64,000 bases of DNA, from positions 496,001 to 560,000 of the forward strand of contig NZ_JACHIN010000001.1 in the NCBI RefSeq assembly GCF_014203235.1. Reading direction: 5' to 3'. Positions within the stretch are counted from its first letter, which is position 1; each line of letters opens with the position of its first letter. Below are positions 1 through 9,276 of the stretch, in pieces. This DNA comes from Nonomuraea endophytica (GTDB taxonomy: Bacteria > Actinomycetota > Actinomycetes > Streptosporangiales > Streptosporangiaceae). The notes below the pieces were generated by a model. The model searched no databases and had not been told where the DNA came from. It saw only the letters and a list, made by a program, of their open reading frames with translations. A program made the position numbers and the translations under genes.

Positions 1-819
1 AGAGGCGGCGGGCAGCGCCTCGATCACCCGCCGGACGTCGCCGATGAGGACGGTCCGGTCGAAGGCGTTCTTCAGCTCGGGCGCCTCGGCGGCGAAGAAG
101 CCGGCCACCTCGTGCAGGCCGCCGACCCGGCTGCGGAGGTTGGTCAGGTCGCCGTCGCGCTGGGTGATGGACGGCGCGCCGGCCCCGTCGCGCCGGCGGT
201 AGTAGTAGACGACGTCCCTGACCACGTCGGCGGTCCCGGCCGCGACGTGGGCGCGCATGGTGACCGGCACGTCCTCGTACAGGCCCGGCGGGAAGGCGAA
301 ACCGTGCGCGTCCCAGAAGGTCCGGCGGAACACCTTGTTCCACGCCGAGCGGTCCCACAGCAGGCGGTTGTCCCTGCGCACGTGGGTGCGCAGGCGGTCG
401 GCGTGGAACAGCCCGCGCGGCAGCCACGAGCGGTGCACGCCGTTCGCGCCGAACGTGCGCACGTCGCCGGAGGCCAGGTCGGAGCCGGTGCTCTCCAGCG
501 AGCTGACGAGCAGGTCGTAGGCCTGGGGCGGCAGGAGGTCGTCGCTGTCGGCGAAGGCGAGGTACTGACCGGCGGCCTGGCGCGCCCCGGTGTTGCGCGC
601 CGGCCCGAGCCCCTGGTTCTCCTGCTGGATCAGGCGGAAACGGGGGTCGCGGGCGGCGTACTCCTTGGCGATGACGGCGCTGCCGTCGGGCGAGCCGTCG
701 TCGACCATGACGACCTCGATGCCGGTCAGCGTCTGCCGGGCGAGCGACTCCAGGCAGGGCCGGAGGTATCGCTCCACGTTGTAGAAGGGGACGACAATAC
801 TGATCTTCGGGCAACCCAT
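1..819 (-). CDS. Family 2 glycosyltransferase (partial, C-terminus outside window)
   Basis: Cytoplasmic GT-A fold glycosyltransferase, probably adding a sugar to a cell-surface glycan. The N-terminus opens with ISIVVPFYNVERYL, then VDDGS at about residues 39-43 and an FADSDD metal/nucleotide-binding motif at about 89-94, all hallmarks of GT2. The 273 codons present run off the window start, so the acceptor-side region is incomplete. The ATG at 819 is the only good start. The N-terminal domain closely resembles that of the next gene upstream (901-4275), so the two look like duplicates. About 80 nt separate them and they probably share a transcript. Donor and acceptor cannot be read from sequence. 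Confidence 0.88.
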   Translation of the reverse strand, partial: MGCPKISIVVPFYNVERYLRPCLESLARQTLTGIEVVMVDDGSPDGSAVIAKEYAARDPRFRLIQQENQGLGPARNTGARQAAGQYLAFADSDDLLPPQAYDLLVSSLESTGSDLASGDVRTFGANGVHRSWLPRGLFHADRLRTHVRRDNRLLWDRSAWNKVFRRTFWDAHGFAFPPGLYEDVPVTMRAHVAAGTADVVRDVVYYYRRRDGAGAPSITQRDGDLTNLRSRVGGLHEVAGFFAAEAPELKNAFDRTVLIGDVRRVIEALPAAS

Positions 820-900
820 GGGTCCAGCATCCTGAGGACGTACCGGGCGTGGCGCCGGCATCGCGATCAGCCGGGGCTCCCGTTGCCGAGATTTGGCGTC

Positions 901-3900
901 TCAGCCGAGAATCCGGTCCACCGCCCTGGCGGCGGCCTGTCCGTCGTCCAGGGGGCAGTACTTCTCCAGGAAGGCCGCGTCGTAGCCGATCTCGGCCGCC
1001 CTGACCGCCGCGACCAGTTCCCCCGTGGTGGCGGCCACCGGGCCCGGCGTGCCGTCGGCGTAGTCGAGGTAGAGGCCGCGTACGTGGTCGCGGTAGTTGG
1101 CCAGGTCGGGCGCGAAGAACACCATGGGCCGGCCGGTCACCGCGAAGTCGAACAGCGCGGCCGAGTAGTCGGTGACGAACACGTCGGCCAGGCCCAGCAG
1201 GTGGGCCATCTCCGGGTAGGCGCTGACGTCGATCGCGAAGCCGGGCTCGCCGAGCGGCTGCATGGCGTCCGCGGCTTTGGAGTGGGCGCGGACCAGGAGC
1301 ACGTGGTCATCGCCCAGCCCTTCGCGCATCTCGGCCAGGTCCGGCATGAGGTTCATCCGGTAGAGGTCGCCCCGGCCGATCTCGTCGTCACGCCACGTGG
1401 GCGCGTACAGGATGGTCTTCTTGCCCGGCGGGACGCCGAGCCGCTCCCTCAGGCCCTCGGCGGGCGGGCGGCGCAGCTGGTCGTTGCGGGGCTGGCCGAC
1501 CTCGGCGATCTCGCCCCGGTAGCCGAAGGCGCGGCGGAAGACCTCGCTGCAGTACGGGCTGGGCGACAGCAGCAGGTCCCACCTGGCGACGTCGTCGGCC
1601 AGGCGCCTGGCGTAGTCGACGGCGGCCGGGAACGTGTGCCGCCTGGCGTCGAACCCGATCGTCTTCAGCGGGGTCCCGTGCCAGGTCTGGACGTACTTCT
1701 GGCCCTCGCGGGCGACGAACCACTCGGGCGCGCAGTCGTTGGAGACGATGAGCGCCGCCCTGGCCAGCGCCTCGACGTGCGCGGCGCTGCCGCTGAGCAC
1801 GGTGCGCGCGCCGGGGGGCGGCTCGAACCGGCCGTCCGCGGTGACCCAGACGCACTCCCGCGCGTCGCCCCTGCGGCGCAGCTCCTCGTAGATCGCGCGG
1901 GGGTTGTCGGAGTATTGGCGGCCCTCCCAGGACTCGAAGACCGCGAGGTCGAGGACGGGCAGGGCGCGCAGGCGCGGATAGTCCTTCTCCAGGGCCCGCT
2001 GCAGCGCCGCCTTGCCCGTGGCCGCGACGGCGCGGACCCGCAGCTCGGCCGTGTCCTCCGCGTCCGACTGCAGGCGCAGGTCGTGCGCGCCCACGGTGAC
2101 CTCGGCCCCCGCCTCGCGCAGCGCGCTGTTGGTGAGGCCGACCGCGGCCCGGCCGGCGTCGGTCGCCGCCGTGAGCTGCCAGGTTCCCGGGGCCAGCGGG
2201 AGGCTCTGCCCGAAGACCGGCATGGCGTCCGGGTCGAGCTCCACGGTGAAGTTCTGGCCCTCCCACGTCACCGGCAGCTCGTGGACGCCGCCGCCACCGG
2301 TGCGTTCCAGCCGGAAGCCTTCTGGCCTGGCCGTACCCCGGTAGTGGCCGCGCAGCGTGAGCGAGCGCGCGTCACTCCATTCGGCGGACAGTACGGCGGG
2401 CCGCCGCTCCCTGCTCGTCGCGGTCAGCGCGCCGGTCCTGGTGGCGCTCAGCCAGCGCTCGCCGCCGGGGGTGGCGCCGGAGCCGTCGGCCCAGTGCTCG
2501 GCTGCGAAGATCTTGAAGCGCTCCTTGCCGCTCTCCAGCCACACCGCGCCGGAGAATCCGGCGTCGTGCGGGATGAGGACGCGGAAGCCGGTCCCGTCCT
2601 TGCCGCGCTCGAACTCCACCGGCAGCCGCGTCGTGGTGTCGGCCGCGGTCAGCTCCCCCGTACGGACCGCGGTGAAGACGCGGCCCCGCAGTTCGAGCCC
2701 GCCGGGCAGGTCGGCGCAGGACTCGGCCACGACCCGCACCGCCCTGGCCCGCACCACCAGGTGGCCCTTGCTCCTGATGGTCTCGACCTTGGCCGAGCGC
2801 GACAGCCAGCGATTGAGCGACTGGGCGGGCAGCACGCGGGCCGGCAGGGCCAGCGGCAGTTCGGCGTGCGCGCGGCCGTTGCGCACCTCCACCTGGACCT
2901 CCCAGGTGGTGGCCGAGCTCGCCGGCGTCCACAGTCCGGTCACGTCGAGGTCGGCCTCGAAGCCCGAGTCGTCGTAGACGCCGGGCTCGCAGCCGTGGGC
3001 CTCGCTGACGTCCGGCCTGCTCACCCGGCGGACCGGCACCTCCACACGGCGTCCGTCACCGGGCTGCAGCCACAGCCGGATCTTGGAGCCGGCGGTGTCG
3101 AGCCCCTCGAAGTACGCGTGCCCGGCGACCCGGAAGCCCGCGCCCGCCTCGCTGACCCGGTCGGCCTGCGCGAGCAGCGTCAGCTCGGCCGGCCGTACGC
3201 GGAACAGGCGCGCCGGCACCCCGCCCTTGCGGCGCAGCGGGTGGTCGACGTAGAAGTTGGGCCAGCGGCGCCGGACGGCGAACGCCCGGCCCGTGCGCCG
3301 GTGGGTCAGCAGCCGCGTCAGCTCGTCGGCGTCGCGTGTGCGCACCAGGTGGTAGGCGAGCCGCTCCAGCCACGGCAGGGACATGGAGACGCCGCGCGGG
3401 ATCGCGGCCAGCAGCGGTTCGAGCCGGTCGAAGAGGCGCTCGCGGTAGTCGTCGCAGCGGGCGTCGGCGAACTCGAACGCCTTCAGGAACGGCACCAGGT
3501 CGCTCTGCAGCACGTGCTGGTCGTAGAGCGGCAGCAGCGCCTCGTGGTCGCGGCCCAGGAAGGCGCGCATGGTCTCGATCGTGGAGACGCGGTCCTCCAG
3601 ATGGCCGCGCTCGCGCCGGCTCTGCGTGATCGAGCGAGTTCCGGAGTCGCGCTGACGCCAGTGGTAGACGACGGTGTTCAGCACGTCGACGGTGTCGGCC
3701 AGCACGTGCGCGGGGACCGCGACCGGCGTGTCCTCGTAGTAGCCGGCGGGGAAGGCCAGCTCGGCGGCGTCCCAGAACGCGCGCCGGTAGACCTTGTTCC
3801 ACACGGTCCTGTCGGTCATGAGCACCGGCATGCGGCTGACGTGGGTGCGCTCGACGGTCGCGGCGAACATGTCGGCGTGCAGCGGCGAGCGCCACGTGCT

Positions 3901-4275
3901 CACCGAGTCGAAGCAGCACACGTTCCCGCAGGCCAGGTCGGAGCCGGTGCGTTCCAGGCTCTCGATCAGCGTGGAATAGGCCTCCGGCGGCACGTAGTCG
4001 TCGCCGTCGGCGAAGGCCAGCAGGCGGCCGGTGGCCAGCGCGATGCCGGCGTTGCGGGCCGGTCCCGGGCCGCTGTGCTGCTGCTGGAGCAGCGTGAAGC
4101 GGCGGTCGCGGCCCGCGAAGTCCTTGGCGATCACCGGACTGAGGTCGCTTGACCCGTCGTCGACGCAGATCACCTCAAGGTCCGGGAACTCCTGGGCCGC
4201 CAGCGAAGACAGGCAGTGCTCCAGGTAGGGCTCGACGTTGTGGAACGGTACGACGACGCTGAGCGCAGGCGTCAC
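901..4275 (-). CDS. GT2 glycosyltransferase fused to CDP-glycerol glycerophosphotransferase (TagF-like)
   Basis: A 1124-residue two-enzyme protein. Residues about 5-250 form a GT2 domain (SVVVPFHNVEPYLE, VDDGSSD, FADGDD). A middle region of about 400 residues has beta-rich, repeated character and no motif I recognise. Residues about 760-1120 form a CDP-glycerol:polyglycerophosphate glycerophosphotransferase domain, with QTWHGTPLKTIG near 862 and ILYAPTWRDDE near 953. This family polymerises poly(glycerol-phosphate) teichoic acid at the inner membrane face. The fusion suggests one protein both glycosylates and extends or links the polymer. The GT2 part is paralogous to the partial downstream gene. 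The wall polymer role is inferred; the domain calls are firm. Confidence 0.88.
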   Translation of the reverse strand: MTPALSVVVPFHNVEPYLEHCLSSLAAQEFPDLEVICVDDGSSDLSPVIAKDFAGRDRRFTLLQQQHSGPGPARNAGIALATGRLLAFADGDDYVPPEAYSTLIESLERTGSDLACGNVCCFDSVSTWRSPLHADMFAATVERTHVSRMPVLMTDRTVWNKVYRRAFWDAAELAFPAGYYEDTPVAVPAHVLADTVDVLNTVVYHWRQRDSGTRSITQSRRERGHLEDRVSTIETMRAFLGRDHEALLPLYDQHVLQSDLVPFLKAFEFADARCDDYRERLFDRLEPLLAAIPRGVSMSLPWLERLAYHLVRTRDADELTRLLTHRRTGRAFAVRRRWPNFYVDHPLRRKGGVPARLFRVRPAELTLLAQADRVSEAGAGFRVAGHAYFEGLDTAGSKIRLWLQPGDGRRVEVPVRRVSRPDVSEAHGCEPGVYDDSGFEADLDVTGLWTPASSATTWEVQVEVRNGRAHAELPLALPARVLPAQSLNRWLSRSAKVETIRSKGHLVVRARAVRVVAESCADLPGGLELRGRVFTAVRTGELTAADTTTRLPVEFERGKDGTGFRVLIPHDAGFSGAVWLESGKERFKIFAAEHWADGSGATPGGERWLSATRTGALTATSRERRPAVLSAEWSDARSLTLRGHYRGTARPEGFRLERTGGGGVHELPVTWEGQNFTVELDPDAMPVFGQSLPLAPGTWQLTAATDAGRAAVGLTNSALREAGAEVTVGAHDLRLQSDAEDTAELRVRAVAATGKAALQRALEKDYPRLRALPVLDLAVFESWEGRQYSDNPRAIYEELRRRGDARECVWVTADGRFEPPPGARTVLSGSAAHVEALARAALIVSNDCAPEWFVAREGQKYVQTWHGTPLKTIGFDARRHTFPAAVDYARRLADDVARWDLLLSPSPYCSEVFRRAFGYRGEIAEVGQPRNDQLRRPPAEGLRERLGVPPGKKTILYAPTWRDDEIGRGDLYRMNLMPDLAEMREGLGDDHVLLVRAHSKAADAMQPLGEPGFAIDVSAYPEMAHLLGLADVFVTDYSAALFDFAVTGRPMVFFAPDLANYRDHVRGLYLDYADGTPGPVAATTGELVAAVRAAEIGYDAAFLEKYCPLDDGQAAARAVDRILG

Positions 4276-4321
4276 GAAGCTTCCTCCCGATTGACGTGCA
4301 ACCGCATGTCAGCATGGCCAG

Positions 4322-4346
4322 AAGCGACCCGATCACCGGGTCGCTT
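4322..4346 (-). terminator. Hairpin downstream of the polytopic membrane protein gene
   Basis: Perfect 10-bp inverted repeat (AAGCGACCCG at 4322-4331, CGGGTCGCTT at 4337-4346) with a 5-nt loop. It lies just past the stop of the gene ending at 4375 and before the start at 4275. No T-run follows, as is common for actinomycete terminators. It would separate the polytopic-protein operon from the TagF-like gene. Confidence 0.6.
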
Positions 4347-4374
4347 GGCGGGGAGGAGAGGAAAAGCAGACGAT

Positions 4375-5835
4375 CTATTGACCTTCGCCGGCCGGTCTCC
4401 CCAGCCGCTTGGCGATCACCGCCACCAGGATCGGCAGCAGCATGATCCCGATCATGATGGGCGCCGCCATGTACCTGAACAGCTGCGCCGGGATGGCCGC
4501 CGTCACCGCGAGCTGGTGCCCGGCCACGACCGCCGCCAGCACGAGCGCCGCCTGCCTCCTGCCGGCCCAGGCCAGCGCGGCCGCCGCGGCGTAGACCAGG
4601 TAGCACCAGGTCGCGCCGCGCCACAGCAGCCACTCGAACTGCTCGGTCAGCGACAGGCCCCTGACGAAGACCGCGGCGTCGTGCAGCGGCTGCGAGAGCG
4701 GGCGCGTGGCCAGGATCGGCCGGTACGGGCTGGCCGCCATCGTCTGGCCGGAGGCGCGCCAGCCGTACAGGTCGGCGGGGACGTTGGGCAGGCCGACGAG
4801 CACGCGCTCGCCCGGCTGGGCGGGGAAGGCCACCCAGGCCACCGAGCCGCGGCAGAGCCGGGCGGCGGTGACCGCGTCCGGGGCGCGCTTGATCAGCCGC
4901 ACCCACAGACCGACGAGCTTCTTGTAGAGCCGGTCGGCGCGGGCGACGTCGAAGCCGGGGCGCAGCGTGGTGTCGGCGTTGAGGCAGTTGGCGTTGGACT
5001 TCCAGTGCTCCAGGGGCGCGATCTGCGCCATCAGCGCCAGGTCGCGTTCCTTGAAGGCGGCCGGGCGGCGCGCGTAGGTGACCGCGATGTCGGAGTAGGC
5101 GGTGGCGTAGCTCAGCCAGGGGCGGACCGGGTCCACGCTCATGGCCGGGTAGGCGTAGGCGGTGACCAGGTAGACGGTCGCCAGGGGGACGGCGGCGGCG
5201 CCGGCCAGCCGTACCCGCGCCCCGGGAAGCAGGACGACGGCGAGGGCGAGCGCGATGGCGGCGAACAGGAAGCCGTTGTTGCGCAGCAGGCACAGGACCA
5301 GCACTTCCACGCCCAGCGCGACGATCAGCGGCCACGAGCGGCGGCGCAGCGCCAGGCGGCCCAGCGTCGCCGTCATGAGCACCAGGACCAGCGCGAACGG
5401 CACGTCCTTCCACACCGTGACCACGAACGTGCCGGTGGCGGGCAGCGCGGCCACCGCGAGTGCGGCGGCCAGGCACCACGCCCACGGGACGCCGAAGTCG
5501 CGCACCACGCACGCGAGCACGGCCAGCGTGAGCGCGGCGGCGGCGGCCTGGACGAGGGTGAGCGCGGCCAGGTCGCCGGTCGCGGCCAGCGACAGCCACA
5601 CCAGCGCGTCGTAGAGGACCGAGTGGTCGGCGCGCCAGTTGCCGGTCGTCACCTGCCACACGTAGGTGATGGAGTCCCAGCTCATCAGGCCGGGATAGAA
5701 GGCCGCCCACCACAGCAGGTAGACCACCAGGCAGCCGGTGAAGACGAGGGCGGGCAGCCGGTCGATCCTGGACGGCTTCGCCGCGATCGCGGTCCGCTCA
5801 GACGGGGACGCTTGGATGGTAGTCAGGTCGCTCAC
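4375..5835 (-). CDS. Polytopic membrane protein, paralogue of the 10203-11570 product
   Basis: Integral membrane protein of 486 residues with about ten hydrophobic segments. It shares with the plus-strand product at 10203-11570 the blocks WWAAFYPGL-S-DS, DHSVLYD--LWLS--TGDL, a WKDVPF loop and a late RLCRGS-AW segment, so the two are clear paralogues. The architecture resembles membrane GT-C-like proteins of wall polysaccharide loci, but I see no motif that names a reaction. The GTG start at 5835 overlaps the end of the GtrA-like gene by 38 nt, so the two are co-transcribed and coupled. Function unknown; a role in polymer export or lipid-linked sugar transfer is inferred from context only. Confidence 0.8.
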   Translation of the reverse strand: MSDLTTIQASPSERTAIAAKPSRIDRLPALVFTGCLVVYLLWWAAFYPGLMSWDSITYVWQVTTGNWRADHSVLYDALVWLSLAATGDLAALTLVQAAAAALTLAVLACVVRDFGVPWAWCLAAALAVAALPATGTFVVTVWKDVPFALVLVLMTATLGRLALRRRSWPLIVALGVEVLVLCLLRNNGFLFAAIALALAVVLLPGARVRLAGAAAVPLATVYLVTAYAYPAMSVDPVRPWLSYATAYSDIAVTYARRPAAFKERDLALMAQIAPLEHWKSNANCLNADTTLRPGFDVARADRLYKKLVGLWVRLIKRAPDAVTAARLCRGSVAWVAFPAQPGERVLVGLPNVPADLYGWRASGQTMAASPYRPILATRPLSQPLHDAAVFVRGLSLTEQFEWLLWRGATWCYLVYAAAAALAWAGRRQAALVLAAVVAGHQLAVTAAIPAQLFRYMAAPIMIGIMLLPILVAVIAKRLGRPAGEGQ

Positions 5836-6223
5836 TCCGATGGCTCACCGCGGGGAAGACCCAGTAGCGGCAGAGGACAAAATTGACGGCCACGCCCACG
5901 CCGACCATGGCGGTCTTCGCGACCAGGTAGTGCGTGCCGAGCTCGACCAGCCCGAGCACGCCGACCAGGGTGAGACCGTAATTGACGGCGCACAGCGTGC
6001 AGTAGCGCAGGAACTGGCGGCGCATCCGGCCGGGCGCGGCGGCGAAGGACACCGACCTGTTGAGTGCGAAGTTGACGACGAGCGCCAGCAGGAACGCCAG
6101 GAGCGTGGCCGGGGCCAGGCCGACGGCCAGGACGCTGTGCAGCAGGTAGAGGGCGCCGAGGTCGACGGTGTAGCTCAGCCCGCCGACCAGCAGGAAGCGC
6201 AGCAGGCTCCTGAACGTGGTCAT
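5798..6223 (-). CDS. GtrA-family membrane protein
   Basis: Small protein (141 residues) with four hydrophobic helices. It begins with the family-typical FLLVGGLSYTVDLGALYLL and contains ALVVNFALNRSVSF and a final VNFVLCRYWVF. GtrA-like proteins are thought to flip or help use polyprenyl-phosphate-linked sugars made by a partner GT2. Here that partner is encoded two genes upstream (6561-7298). Only 2 nt separate it from the DUF2304-like gene and its end overlaps the polytopic protein gene, so all belong to one operon. Family call firm, substrate unknown. Confidence 0.9.
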   Translation of the reverse strand: MTTFRSLLRFLLVGGLSYTVDLGALYLLHSVLAVGLAPATLLAFLLALVVNFALNRSVSFAAAPGRMRRQFLRYCTLCAVNYGLTLVGVLGLVELGTHYLVAKTAMVGVGVAVNFVLCRYWVFPAVSHRSERPDYHPSVPV

Positions 6224-6225
6224 GC

Positions 6226-6564
6226 TCAGCGGTGCTCGCGGCTGGAAAGGCGCAGCAGGGCGACCTCCTCGGCCAGCGTCCGCGTACGCTCCTCCAGCCG
6301 GCCGAGCTCCGAGCTGAGCTGCACGTTCACGCCCAGCAGCACGAGGCTGCCGAGGAAGAACAGCAGGTTCGCCGGCACCTGAACGCCGAGCATCGCGGCG
6401 GCCCCGGCCAGCACGTCGGGGAACAACGCGATCACCACGATCACCCCGGCGAGCAGCACCCAGAACGTGGCGTACTTCTCACGCAGCTTCCGGCGGCGCA
6501 GCATCTCGAAGACGATCGAGACCGTGACGACGGCGCCGACCAGGCCCAGCATGTAGACGCTCAT
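6226..6564 (-). CDS. DUF2304-like small membrane protein
   Basis: A 112-residue protein with three predicted membrane helices (MLGLVGAVVTVSIVFEML, FWVLLAGVIVVIALF, LLFFLGSLVLLGVN) followed by a charged, probably coiled-coil tail (SSELGRLEERTRTLAEEVALL). This layout matches DUF2304 proteins, which commonly sit beside polyprenyl-phosphate glycosyltransferases and GtrA proteins. Its start overlaps the stop of the upstream GT2 gene by 4 nt (ATGA), so translation is coupled. Probably an accessory subunit of the lipid-linked sugar system; the exact role is not established. Confidence 0.8.
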   Translation of the reverse strand: MSVYMLGLVGAVVTVSIVFEMLRRRKLREKYATFWVLLAGVIVVIALFPDVLAGAAAMLGVQVPANLLFFLGSLVLLGVNVQLSSELGRLEERTRTLAEEVALLRLSSREHR

Positions 6565-7298
6565 ACTCCGGCCCTCTCCGGAACCTCGGCCGCGGAGACC
6601 GGCTCCCAGCGCCTGATCAGCGCCAGGCCCAGCGCCACACCGGCCCTGACCAGGTAGACGAGCGCGCGAAGGCTCGACTGGCTGGCGGTGCCGTACTCGC
6701 GGGGCCGCATCTTGACCGGGATCTGCCTGATCACGCAGCCGCTGCGGACCGCGATGACCAGCGACTCCACGGTGTCGCCCAGGTACTCCACCGGGTAGTG
6801 GACGGCGAAGATCGCCATCGCCTTCCGGTTGGCGGCCCTGAAGCCGCTGGTCACGTCGGTCAGCTTGGTCCTGGCCAGGCCGGAGACGACCATGGCCAGC
6901 AGCCGCATCGCCAGGCGCCTGGCGAACTTCGCGCTCGTGTACGTGCCCGCCCCCGCGAAGCGCGATCCGATCACGATGTCCGCCGACTCCACGGCGGCGA
7001 CCAGCTTGCCGATGTAGCGCGTGTCGTGCTGGCCGTCGGCGTCGACCTGCAGGGCCACGTCGTAGCCGCGCTCCAGCGCGTAGCGGTAGCCGGCGCGCAT
7101 GGCGCCGCCGACGCCGAGGTTGTAGGGAAGGCGGAGCACGGCCACGCCGGCCGCTTCCGCCAGCGCCGCGGTGGAGTCCGCGGACCCGTCGTCCACGACC
7201 AGGATGTCGGCGTAGCCGCAGGCCCTTTCCAGTTCGCCGATGACCAGCCGGATCGACTGTTCCTCGTTGAACGCAGGAATGATGATCAGTACCCGCAT
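6561..7298 (-). CDS. GT2 glycosyltransferase, dolichyl/polyprenyl-phosphate sugar synthase type
   Basis: Makes a lipid-linked sugar such as polyprenyl-phosphate mannose or glucose on the cytoplasmic side of the membrane. The chosen ATG at 7298 gives MRVLIIIPAFNEEQSI and has a GGAGG ribosome site 7-11 nt upstream; an in-frame extension to 7373 lacks this. The product shows VVDDGSADST, the acceptor loop QVDADGQHD (metal-binding DxD) and GSRFAGAGTYTS, the typical DPM1-like order. Its C-terminus lacks extra membrane helices, which the partner GtrA and DUF2304 proteins may supply. It is followed with a 4-nt overlap by the DUF2304-like gene. Confidence 0.88.
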   Translation of the reverse strand: MRVLIIIPAFNEEQSIRLVIGELERACGYADILVVDDGSADSTAALAEAAGVAVLRLPYNLGVGGAMRAGYRYALERGYDVALQVDADGQHDTRYIGKLVAAVESADIVIGSRFAGAGTYTSAKFARRLAMRLLAMVVSGLARTKLTDVTSGFRAANRKAMAIFAVHYPVEYLGDTVESLVIAVRSGCVIRQIPVKMRPREYGTASQSSLRALVYLVRAGVALGLALIRRWEPVSAAEVPERAGV

Positions 7299-7314
7299 CG
7301 CTTCCCCCTCCCTG

Positions 7315-9276
7315 TCAGGAAGCATGGGCTTCCAGGGCCGCACACGCTGCGCCTCGGCATGGTCCTGGTTCACTCCTTGCCGAGACTTGACGATCGGGCA
7401 GCCTGATCGCGACGACGATCCCGCCGGGCAGATCGCGCACGATCGCGAAGTGCCGGGGCGAGAACTGGACCGGGGAGAACTGCGCCGTGCTGCCGTCGGC
7501 CAGCACGGGCCGCCACGTCCAGGCGCCCTTGCGCGCCCACAGCACGAAGACGTCGATCCCGCCGAACCTGCTCACCCGCGTGGCCGCGGCGAACCGCTCC
7601 GGGTCGGTGATGGCGGCCAGCCGCTGGAGCTCGGCGTACCTGTCGTCCCAGCGCACGACGCTGAGGGCGGCGGTCCTGACCACGGGCAGGTAGCCGGGCC
7701 AGGGCAGGTAGGAGTAGAGGCGTTCGTCGACGGCCAGCGTGCGCGGGCGCACGTGCGGGCCGTAGTGCTCGCGTACGGCGCGGCGGATCTCGGCGACGGG
7801 GAAGGCCGAGGGCTGCGCCACGCCCAACTGGCGCAATTCCTCACGGCCGGCCTCGCCGGTGACGGGCATCCTGCCGTCGGGCAGCGGCTCGGCGTGCGCC
7901 CGCGCGGCGTGCACGCCCTCGGCGTGGGAGGCGGCGGCCGAGCCCACCGGCACCGGCGACCAGGCCCGCCACAGGTAGCTGCCCGACCAGACCACGCAGA
8001 CGGCCAGCGCCACCTGCGCCCACGGCTTCACCGGCAACTTCGGCACGAGCCAGGTCAGCGACAGCACGCCGGAGGCGAGCAGCAGGCCGTGCAGCAGGTG
8101 CATGGAGTGGTGTGCCATCCCGGTGTGCCCGGTGAACACGAAGCCGACGGCGTAGGCGCCCTGGTAGGCGTAGGTGCCGGCGATGAGGAGCGCCATCGGC
8201 AGGCCCCACCAGGTCCGGTTGCGCAGCACGACCGCGCCGACCAGGCCGGCGGCCTCGACCGCGCCCAGGAAGGACGGCTGCATGAACGGGAAGGAGGAGG
8301 CGGCGACGGCCGGCGTCGCGTACAGGTCCGCGACGTTCTGGCCGCCGGTCGTGGCCACGGTGACCAGGTACGGCGCCACGTACCAGGCCGAGACGGCCAG
8401 TCCGATGGCCACGACCCTGGTGAAGTACCACAGCAGGCCCCACCGGTCGGCGCTCTGCCAGAAGGCGGAGACGACCAGGGCCAGCAGGCCGGCTATGCCG
8501 TACAGGAAGAAGCCCAGGTAGAGCTGGACGATGAGGCCGAGCAGCAGCCCGGAGGCGAGCCAGTGCATCCGCCCGCCGGGGCGGGCGGCCAGCGTGCCGA
8601 GCGCCCAGGGGATGAAGACGGCGAGCGCGAAGACCTCGTAGGCCTTCCACGGGTAGGAGAACGCGACCAGGCTGAAGACGGCGAGCGCCAGCGCGACGGG
8701 GGCGGTGGTGGTGCGGCGCCACAGGGCGTAGGCGGCGACGACGGCGGCGGAGGTCCAGACGATCTCCGCTTCGGCCAGCAGTTGCCAGGCGGGGATGCCG
8801 GTGAGCGCGGCGGTGCGGCCGATCAGCCAGGGGTAGAGCGGCGGGTACTCGGCGGCGACGCCCTCCACGATGCCGTCGCTGCTGGCCGCGACCACGCTGA
8901 ACCTGGTGGCCATCGAGGCCATCCTGGCCATGTCGCCGGACAGCCCGTCGAAGCCGAACGGCGTGCCGTGCAGGGCCACGCGCATGGCCAGCGCCGTCCA
9001 CGCGGCGAACGCGGCGGCGGCGACGTCGTAGACGGCCGGGCGCCGCCACATCAGCGCCACCGCGAGCAGCGGCACGGCCAGCATGAAGCCCACGGCCAGC
9101 GGGAACAGGGTGCCGCGCAGCGTGAACGGGTCGGCGCCGGCCAGGGCGGGCACCAGGAGCGCCGGCGGCAGGAGCACCGTGTACACGCCGAAGGCGACCA
9201 GCGCCGCCCTCCCTGCCCGGACCGCGGGCTCCGCGGCGGTCGCGACCGGCGAGAGGCGAGGAGTGAGCAGGCGCAC
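7315..9276 (-). CDS. AftA-like (GT-C) arabinofuranosyltransferase-family membrane protein
   Basis: Large polytopic protein of about 650 residues with roughly a dozen membrane helices and a C-terminal extracytoplasmic domain. The segment GDMARMASMATRFS followed by EYPPLYPWLIGR and TGIPAW matches the conserved loop of galactan 5-O-arabinofuranosyltransferase AftA (GT85), which uses decaprenyl-phosphoarabinose at the outer membrane face. Sugar specificity in this organism is not proven. The start is ambiguous: GTG at 9276 with GAGAGG upstream is chosen, while an in-frame TTG at 9348 with GGGGGA upstream would add 24 residues. Only 16 nt separate it from the GT2 start, so it heads the operon, divergent from the deacetylase. 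Confidence 0.75.
   Translation of the reverse strand: MRLLTPRLSPVATAAEPAVRAGRAALVAFGVYTVLLPPALLVPALAGADPFTLRGTLFPLAVGFMLAVPLLAVALMWRRPAVYDVAAAAFAAWTALAMRVALHGTPFGFDGLSGDMARMASMATRFSVVAASSDGIVEGVAAEYPPLYPWLIGRTAALTGIPAWQLLAEAEIVWTSAAVVAAYALWRRTTTAPVALALAVFSLVAFSYPWKAYEVFALAVFIPWALGTLAARPGGRMHWLASGLLLGLIVQLYLGFFLYGIAGLLALVVSAFWQSADRWGLLWYFTRVVAIGLAVSAWYVAPYLVTVATTGGQNVADLYATPAVAASSFPFMQPSFLGAVEAAGLVGAVVLRNRTWWGLPMALLIAGTYAYQGAYAVGFVFTGHTGMAHHSMHLLHGLLLASGVLSLTWLVPKLPVKPWAQVALAVCVVWSGSYLWRAWSPVPVGSAAASHAEGVHAARAHAEPLPDGRMPVTGEAGREELRQLGVAQPSAFPVAEIRRAVREHYGPHVRPRTLAVDERLYSYLPWPGYLPVVRTAALSVVRWDDRYAELQRLAAITDPERFAAATRVSRFGGIDVFVLWARKGAWTWRPVLADGSTAQFSPVQFSPRHFAIVRDLPGGIVVAIRLPDRQVSARSEPGPCRGAACAALEAHAS

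Noticed and set aside
112..4152. A very long plus-strand open frame opposite the glycosyltransferase genes
   Set aside because: It mirrors the codon pattern of the true minus-strand genes, has Arg/Gly/Val/His-rich composition and no domain; the minus-strand genes have clear motifs.
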